Source: Chthonomonas sp. UBA1950
Lineage (GTDB): Bacteria; Armatimonadota; Fimbriimonadia; Fimbriimonadales; Fimbriimonadaceae
Reading direction: 5' to 3'
Assembly (NCBI GenBank): GCA_002336105.1
Contig: DDEQ01000012.1
Location: forward strand, 2,086-12,461
DNA: 10,376 nt
Under the pieces are notes generated by a model. It was not told where the DNA came from and ran no database searches. It saw only the letters and a program-made list of their open reading frames with translations. The position numbers and the translations under genes were made by a program. Below, one piece after another: positions 7,035 to 10,376 of the stretch (positions are counted from its first letter, which is position 1; every line of letters begins with the position of its first letter).

Positions 7035-7371
7035 CCACGTATGTACTCGAAGGTGTACCATTAACAGTTTCGCGATCACCAAGGTAGTGAGTTGTTGTGC
7101 TGCACTTTTGAGACAGGTTCGAATTAGTGCAAGTACTCGGCGTAAGGTTAGCTCCGCAACGATATGCAGGGTAGACCGTAACTGAATACTGTGTGGTATC
7201 GGTACATGCCTTCGAACCGGAGGTGCAACATGTATTGTTACAGGCAAACCAAGGCAATAAACTGGCATCTCTGGTCTCTTGATCATCATCAGCAAGCACG
7301 ATACACGTAACTGCGAAACTCGCTAACAACACGAGTACTTGAACTAATCTTTTTCTTTTCACGTAATTCAC
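7021..7371 (-). CDS. Secreted cysteine-rich small protein
   Basis: The 116-residue product begins at GTG 7371 (a second GTG lies three codons on). It has a textbook signal peptide: basic KRKR, hydrophobic LVQVLVLLASFAVT, and probable cleavage after Ala27 (VLA-DDD). The mature part of about 89 residues carries eight cysteines at 44, 48, 49, 56, 72, 81, 90 and 115 (C-x3-CC-x6-C-x15-C-x8-C-x8-C-x24-C), enough for four disulfides, and is rich in Thr, Ser and Asn. No heme, iron-sulfur or zinc pattern is evident. It is the first gene of a promoter-led operon with a membrane-anchored protein and a DsbA-like oxidoreductase, so it is probably the substrate folded by that oxidoreductase. Possible roles include a secreted toxin-like peptide, surface protein or signalling peptide; none is shown. 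No clear Shine-Dalgarno sequence is present. Confidence 0.72.
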   Translation of the reverse strand: MNYVKRKRLVQVLVLLASFAVTCIVLADDDQETRDASLLPWFACNNTCCTSGSKACTDTTQYSVTVYPAYRCGANLTPSTCTNSNLSQKCSTTTHYLGDRETVNGTPSSTYVDECG

Positions 7372-7397
7372 TAAGATATTACGGTCAACCGTTTCAT
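7371..7397 (-). CDS. Possible 8-codon leader peptide
   Basis: ATG 7397 opens MKRLTVIS and stops at a TAG whose last base is the G of the Cys-rich gene's GTG start (TAGTG). The Cys-rich gene has no visible Shine-Dalgarno sequence of its own, so termination-reinitiation from this leader is conceivable. The ATG lies only a few bases after the predicted transcription start. The palindrome ACGGT-CA-ACCGT (7381-7392) lies within it. Very short and unverified. Confidence 0.2.
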   Translation of the reverse strand: MKRLTVIS

Positions 7398-7407
7398 GGT
7401 ACTACCT

Positions 7408-7436
7408 AATATAAGCTAAGTCTACTGAAAATGCAA
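7408..7436 (-). promoter_or_regulatory. Sigma70-like promoter of the Cys-rich/DsbA operon
   Basis: On the reverse strand TTGCAT (7436-7431) and TATATT (7413-7408) are separated by exactly 17 bases, in the AT-rich stretch just upstream of the first gene. The -10 matches the consensus at 5 of 6 positions, the -35 only at TTG. The predicted transcript start is near 7401, leaving about 30 bases of leader. Confidence 0.45.
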
Positions 7437-7672
7437 TGGTTTAATGTAAATATCCCAATTCTTTAAAAAGGACTGAGGTTCTTTTCATTTAGTGTGGGTT
7501 AGGTTCGGGGTTGATGTTGTTGTGTTGTAGACACTTGACGTATGTTTGAGTGGATTCTGTTGGCTATAGACGAGTTTGACGGGTTCCCCTTATTCCTTCC
7601 ACCCTTGAAATAGAGTCTTCGTCTTACTAGAACAGTAGGGAGACGAGATCGCCAAAGGGCAAAAGATTCTAG

Positions 7673-7780
7673 CTGGCGCAGTTGTTTTCAGTGTTGAAGG
7701 AGATCGAGGTAGGGGCAAGTAAAGCAAAGAAGCATACCGAAGAGCAGTTCATCGCATTCGTCCAAGAAATCAACGGGGCA
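7673..7780 (+). pseudogene. IS3-type transposase OrfA remnant
   Basis: One plus-strand frame, bounded by TAG at 7670-7672 and TGA at 7844-7846, contains KKHTEEQFIAFVQEINGAR, which matches the N-terminal HTH start of IS3-family OrfA proteins (KxHTEEQIIAxLKExExGA pattern). Immediately upstream in the same frame is FSVLKEIEVGASKA, resembling the same helix of a second copy, as if two fragments were fused. The rest of the HTH and the whole DDE partner are missing, and there is no proper start codon. Dead fragment; identification rests on a short match. Confidence 0.4.
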
Positions 7781-7875
7781 AGGTGTTCGTGTGGCCTTAG
7801 AATGGGGACCAGTCTGAACTGTATCGACCGCACTCAACGAAAATGATCAGCCCCATAGTCAGCAGAGGAATTGAC

Positions 7876-7901
7876 TTGAGTGCCAATGCCGGGCCACTCA
7901 A
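7876..7901. terminator. Weak hairpin downstream of the second DGPF gene
   Basis: TTGAGTG (7876-7882) pairs with CACTCAA (7895-7901) around a 12-base loop, starting about 10 bases beyond the minus-strand stop codon at 7911. No T-run follows on the minus strand, so it is a poor intrinsic terminator; the call rests on position. Confidence 0.22.
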
Positions 7902-7910
7902 TCTGGCGGT

Positions 7911-8267
7911 TTATTGAATAGGTCGGACCTCGATACCAAACCCGAACTGCTCGCCGAAACGGGCGGCGGGATGTAGAGATGCAACTTCAACAGCCTCTTC
8001 GATGGTATCGGCTTCAACGATAAAGTAGCTGCCAATTTGTTCTTTGGTCTCAAGAAATGGCCCGTCGGTGACGGTGGGTTTGCCGTCTTTTGGACGAATA
8101 GTTTTGGCGAGGCTAGTATGTTGTAGCCCTTCTTCGGCACGCACTTTGCCTGTCGCGCGAAACGGAACGCATTGGGCAAAACAGGCTTGCAAGATCTGTT
8201 GTTTTCGTTCGTCTGCTTGGCGGTCGAACTCATTCATATCGAGATATCCGAGACATAGAAATAACAT
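7911..8267 (-). CDS. YCII/DGPF-domain protein linked to an ECF42 sigma factor
   Basis: A 118-residue protein of the YCII-related, dimeric ferredoxin-like fold family. It begins MLFLCLGYLD and carries TGKVRAEEGLQ, the name-giving TDGPF followed by LETKEQIGSYFIVEA, then the helix DTIEEAVEVASLHPAARFG and the terminal strand IEVRPI. The frame is open upstream to 8423, but that part overlaps the sigma gene's end; ATG 8267 has AGGA six bases upstream and matches the family start. Such DGPF proteins accompany ECF42 sigma factors and are their usual targets; their biochemical role is unknown. An exact TGTCGA-N17-CGAC promoter lies about 50 bases upstream, so this gene probably has its own ECF42-driven transcript in addition to any read-through. 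Confidence 0.9.
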   Translation of the reverse strand: MLFLCLGYLDMNEFDRQADERKQQILQACFAQCVPFRATGKVRAEEGLQHTSLAKTIRPKDGKPTVTDGPFLETKEQIGSYFIVEADTIEEAVEVASLHPAARFGEQFGFGIEVRPIQ

Positions 8268-8315
8268 GGGAAGTCCTAGGCTGAGGCAGATTGGTTTATG
8301 CGTCAGCCTATTTTG

Positions 8316-8342
8316 GTCGAAGAAGATTCCGCTGTTTCGACA
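8316..8342 (-). promoter_or_regulatory. ECF42-type promoter of the second DGPF gene
   Basis: On the reverse strand TGTCGA (8342-8337) is followed after exactly 17 bases by CGAC (8319-8316). The -35 begins 4 bases after the sigma gene's stop codon. The transcript would start near 8309, about 40 bases before ATG 8267. As I recall, the published ECF42 signature is TGTCGA at -35 and CG(A/T)C at -10. Confidence 0.75.
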
Positions 8343-8346
8343 ATCA

Positions 8347-9561
8347 TCATGAGCTTTTCCAGTCAGATATGCGCTTTTGGAGCAATCGCTTCTCGGGTTC
8401 AAGCTCGGAGAGGCTGAGCGCATGGTTAAGAGCTGAGATCGCTTCTTCGGTTCGGTTCAGTTTGCGCAGGAAGTCGGCTTGAACGGAGTAGGCAAGACCG
8501 TATTGCATAAGCTGGCCTCGCGCGAAGATCGCCTCGACGATGGCTAAGCCAGCAGAAGGGCCATTACACATAGAAACAGCAACAGCTCTGTTGAGTTCGA
8601 CAACTGGTGAGTTGGTTATTACTAGTAGCAGATCGTACAAGCGAATGATTCTGTCCCAATTGGTTGCTTCGACAGTAGGACTTTGCGCGTGAACCGCTAA
8701 TATCGCGGCCTGAATGCCAAAGATTCCTTGACAGCCAGCCTGGATCGAAAGTTGGATGCCTTCTGCAATCAGGCTCTGATGCCATTTCGTCCGGTCTTGA
8801 TCGGCAAGAAGAATGACATTCCCGCTGGAATCCATTCGCGTGTCTCGGCGGGAATCTGTTAGCAACATCAAAGCCAGTAGTCCAATCGCTTCGGCATCTG
8901 GGCGGAGATCGACGAGTAATCGAGCCAAGCGGATCGCTTCGTTTGAGAGTGAAGTCTTTGTGAGTGAATAGCCTGACGACGCGTAATAGCCTTCATTGAA
9001 AACGAGATAGGCGACCCGGAGAACATTCGCGAGTCGCGCGTTTAGGTCCTCGCTGGCAGGTAGGTCAAACGGTTGTTGTACTTCGCGGAGCTTCGCTTTT
9101 GCGCGAACAATTCGTTGAGCAATGGTGGGACCAGGGCACAAAAACGCTTTGGCGATTTCCTCCGTTGTGAGCCCGCAAACCTCGCGGAGGGTGAGCGCGA
9201 TCTGTCCTTCGTTTGGCAATGAAGGATGGCAGCACATCAGGATAAGGCGAAGGGTGTCATCCGCAATCTCCTCGTCTGAAATATCGTCTGGCTCGCTCAT
9301 AGTTTCGGGCGAAAGTGTGGTGAGTCGTTCGCGACGCCGAATGGCGTCGATTGCTTTGAAACGACCAGTAGATATAAGCCAAGCGGTGGGTTTTGCCGGA
9401 ATCCCTTCCAAAGGCCACTGCTTGAGGGCAGCGGCGAAAGCTTCTTGAGCCATATCTTCGGCAAGGTCAAGGTCCGCCGCAACCCTAACGATTGCGGCGA
9501 TGACCTTAGCACGTTCAAATCGATACAGATGGTCTATCTGTTGCTCGATCTCGGTTCTCAA
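8347..9561 (-). CDS. ECF42-group RNA polymerase sigma factor with C-terminal extension
   Basis: The 404-residue product is about twice the length of an ordinary ECF sigma factor. Region sigma2 (about 11-80) shows LDLAEDMAQEAFAAAL and WLISTGRFKAIDAIRRRERL, the -10 recognition part. Sigma4 (about 103-160) shows LPNEGQIALTLREVCGLTTE and AQRIVRAKAKLRE, a helix-turn-helix for the -35. A DUF6596-type extension follows, with RVAYLVFNEGYYAS (184-196) and SNEAIRLARLLVDL. A helical, TPR-like tail follows (LNRAVAVSMCNGPSAGLAIV, FLRKLNRTEEAISALNHALSL). This architecture and the flanking DGPF genes define group ECF42, which lacks an anti-sigma gene and is thought to be controlled through its C-terminus. 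The start is TTG 9561 with GAGGGA 5 bases upstream; 28 bases separate it from the preceding DGPF gene. It should recognise the TGTCGA-N17-CGAC sites nearby. Confidence 0.93.
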   Translation of the reverse strand: MRTEIEQQIDHLYRFERAKVIAAIVRVAADLDLAEDMAQEAFAAALKQWPLEGIPAKPTAWLISTGRFKAIDAIRRRERLTTLSPETMSEPDDISDEEIADDTLRLILMCCHPSLPNEGQIALTLREVCGLTTEEIAKAFLCPGPTIAQRIVRAKAKLREVQQPFDLPASEDLNARLANVLRVAYLVFNEGYYASSGYSLTKTSLSNEAIRLARLLVDLRPDAEAIGLLALMLLTDSRRDTRMDSSGNVILLADQDRTKWHQSLIAEGIQLSIQAGCQGIFGIQAAILAVHAQSPTVEATNWDRIIRLYDLLLVITNSPVVELNRAVAVSMCNGPSAGLAIVEAIFARGQLMQYGLAYSVQADFLRKLNRTEEAISALNHALSLSELEPEKRLLQKRISDWKSS

Positions 9562-9587
9562 AAGCGTCCCTCTTGGGGACTATCTTG

Positions 9588-9614
9588 GTCTAGTGAAATG
9601 GCCTAACCTCGACA
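9588..9614 (-). promoter_or_regulatory. Degenerate ECF42-type promoter before the sigma gene
   Basis: TGTCGA (9614-9609) is followed after 17 bases by AGAC (9591-9588), one mismatch from CGAC. The bases after it, CAAGATAG, closely resemble CAAAATAG after the -10 of the site at 8316. It overlaps the end of the first DGPF gene; a transcript would start about 20 bases before the TTG start and include its GAGGGA. It may be a weak autoregulatory promoter. Confidence 0.4.
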
Positions 9615-9925
9615 GGGGCGCGACAAGCAATGTTTGCCTTTTTGCCCCAATCTAGTGCGGATTCCATATCAGGCAGTTCGAGAACCCAAAAGCCGCCGAC
9701 GTGCTCTTTGGTCTCCAAGTAGATTCCGTCGGTGACCACCTGATCGCCGTTCGCTCCAGTGCGAATCGACTTGGCGGTTTCTCGTGGTTGCAGGCCACCA
9801 ACGAAAGTGCGAATACCGGCATTAACCATTTCGATGTTGAGATCGTCGATGGCTTTGCCCATTGAGGGATCCTCTTTCGATCCATCGTATCCGATGGGGT
9901 GATGAATGGCGACTAGAAACTTCAT
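9590..9925 (-). CDS. YCII/DGPF-like protein, first gene of the ECF42 operon
   Basis: A 111-residue YCII-related protein starting MKFLVAIHHPIG, with MVNAGIRTFVGGLQP, then TDGIYLETKEHVGGFWVLEL, the helix DMESALDWGKKAN and the final strand APVEVRPFH. It is clearly paralogous to the gene at 7911-8267, but its DGPF signature has become DGIY. The frame is open back to 10009, but ATG 9925 matches the family's first strand, and the region upstream carries the promoter; no good Shine-Dalgarno sequence is visible. It precedes the sigma gene by 28 bases and is predicted to share its transcript from the divergent ECF42 promoter. The molecular role is unknown. Confidence 0.88.
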   Translation of the reverse strand: MKFLVAIHHPIGYDGSKEDPSMGKAIDDLNIEMVNAGIRTFVGGLQPRETAKSIRTGANGDQVVTDGIYLETKEHVGGFWVLELPDMESALDWGKKANIACRAPVEVRPFH

Positions 9926-9980
9926 GGGTATTTGTCCGCTTATTGTTCTACAGTCTGCTGTGTTTGCGACTGTAAATAGT

Positions 9981-10007
9981 TGTCGATCTCGTATTGCGCC
10001 TTTCGAC
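9981..10007 (+). promoter_or_regulatory. ECF42-type promoter of the divergent secreted-protein gene (rightward half of palindrome)
   Basis: On the forward strand TGTCGA (9981-9986) and CGAC (10004-10007) are also 17 bases apart. TTGTCGA at 9980-9986 and TCGACAA at 10003-10009 form a perfect dyad, so each -35 holds the complement of the opposite -10. The predicted transcript starts near 10015, about 37 bases before ATG 10052. Confidence 0.7.
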
Positions 10008-10008
10008 A
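9982..10008 (-). promoter_or_regulatory. ECF42-type promoter of the DGPF-sigma operon (leftward half of palindrome)
   Basis: On the reverse strand TGTCGA (10008-10003) and CGAC (9985-9982) are 17 bases apart. The predicted transcript starts near 9974, about 50 bases before ATG 9925. Spacing and hexamers are identical to the site at 8316-8342. It shares almost all its bases with the rightward promoter. Confidence 0.75.
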
Positions 10009-10051
10009 AATTCCTTTCGCAATGATCTATTTATAGTAAAATCACCGCCTT

Positions 10052-10376
10052 ATGAAAGGTTGCCTCGTAGTTGGACTTTCCGTTATGGCTATGACGCCAG
10101 CCTTGGCGCAAGATCCGGGTTTAAGCCCAAAATTACAGCCATTCTCTTGGTCGATTGGGACGTGGAAGGCATCTGGCAACATCGAGTTTGGAGGTAAGAA
10201 AACGCCAATCGAATCTGAGATGACGGTTTCGGTCGATGGGGAATTCCTAAAAATCGTCTCTGCCGATAAGTCAGGCGGCTATACCCTCACCAAGACTTGT
10301 ATGACTGGTTGGGACCCCGAAAAGAAGGAGTACACAAGCTACACTTTTACGAATATGGCGAGTACGGCTCGTATCG
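10052..10376 (+). CDS. Secreted DUF1579-like protein, 3' end cut by window edge
   Basis: The frame is open from ATG 10052 to the edge (108 codons). A signal peptide is clear: MKGCLVVGLSVMAMTPALA, cleaved before QDPG. The mature part reads LQPFSWSIGTWKASGNIEFGG, then EMTVSVDGEFLKI, and TGWDPEKKEYTSYTF, which follows the DUF1579 pattern (a weight/treatment-type beta-barrel: GxWxG, a D-G-x-F strand, then G-x-D-P-x-x-x-x-Y-T). The function of DUF1579 is not known to me. No Shine-Dalgarno sequence is seen. It is divergent from the DGPF-sigma operon and shares a symmetric ECF42-type promoter with it, so it is likely a direct target of the sigma factor. The gene is certain; the family call is moderate because the C-terminus is missing. 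Confidence 0.75.
   Translation, partial: MKGCLVVGLSVMAMTPALAQDPGLSPKLQPFSWSIGTWKASGNIEFGGKKTPIESEMTVSVDGEFLKIVSADKSGGYTLTKTCMTGWDPEKKEYTSYTFTNMASTARI

Larger units (their letters stand above)
7441..7910. other. Gene-free region with decayed mobile DNA
   Basis: No intact gene is seen on either strand. The left part (7441-7660) shows no recognisable feature. A short stretch from about 7673 resembles the start of an IS3-type OrfA (listed separately), and a weak hairpin lies at 7876-7901 next to the DGPF gene stop. The region separates the disulfide operon from the ECF42 cluster and looks like degenerated insertion-sequence debris. Confidence 0.5.

Noticed and set aside
7035..7295. N-terminal extension of the membrane-anchored protein
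   Set aside because: It runs in a second frame across the Cys-rich gene, and the extended N-terminus would hide a perfect signal peptide that begins at ATG 7034.
8268..8423. N-terminal extension of the second DGPF protein
   Set aside because: It overlaps the sigma gene's end and the ECF42 promoter; the family start and ribosome binding site are at 8267.
9926..10009. N-terminal extension of the first DGPF protein
   Set aside because: It would begin inside the divergent promoter; the family's first strand starts at ATG 9925.
9994..10197. 67-codon plus-strand frame
   Set aside because: It overlaps the signal peptide of the secreted DUF1579-like protein in another frame and shows no protein-like pattern.

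Overview
The window is bacterial, compact and of medium G+C. Short gaps, several GTG/TTG starts supported by purine-rich ribosome binding sites, a secreted S9 peptidase and an ECF42-type sigma factor suggest a free-living environmental bacterium. The phylum cannot be fixed from sequence alone; an Armatimonadota-like or similar soil/water lineage is only a guess.

Left part (1-2454). A FurA/CatR-like Fur-family repressor runs off the left edge on the minus strand, with a 7-9-7 inverted repeat at its promoter. Then come about 500 bases of non-coding, repeat-rich DNA: a 13-bp-stem REP-like hairpin, a 17-bp direct repeat and a 42-bp-period tandem duplication. Two plus-strand genes follow: a 204-residue protein of unknown function with a fibronectin-III-like C-terminus, and a TIR-domain protein with a helical, Met-rich C-terminal extension that may be a defence or NAD+-cleaving effector.

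Middle (2455-7440). A decayed IS200-like Y1 transposase with its terminal hairpins separates the TIR gene from a large S9 serine peptidase. Convergent to the peptidase is a compact, AT-richer minus-strand operon of three genes: a secreted 8-cysteine small protein, a membrane-anchored secreted protein of unknown family, and a membrane-tethered DsbA-like CPAC thioredoxin. A sigma70-like promoter and a possible 8-codon leader precede it. This looks like an uncharacterised extracytoplasmic disulfide-linked system.

Gap (7441-7910). About 470 bases without an intact gene, holding a remnant of an IS3-type OrfA.

Right part (7911-10376). This is an ECF42 regulon seen almost whole. Two YCII/DGPF-type proteins flank a 404-residue ECF42-type sigma factor, all on the minus strand, and a divergent gene for a secreted DUF1579-like protein runs off the right edge. 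Three sites match TGTCGA-N17-CGAC exactly. One lies in front of the downstream DGPF gene. The other two are the two faces of one palindromic divergent promoter between the upstream DGPF gene and the secreted-protein gene. A fourth, degenerate site precedes the sigma gene. The arrangement predicts that the sigma factor directs transcription of its own operon and of the divergent gene from one symmetric element.
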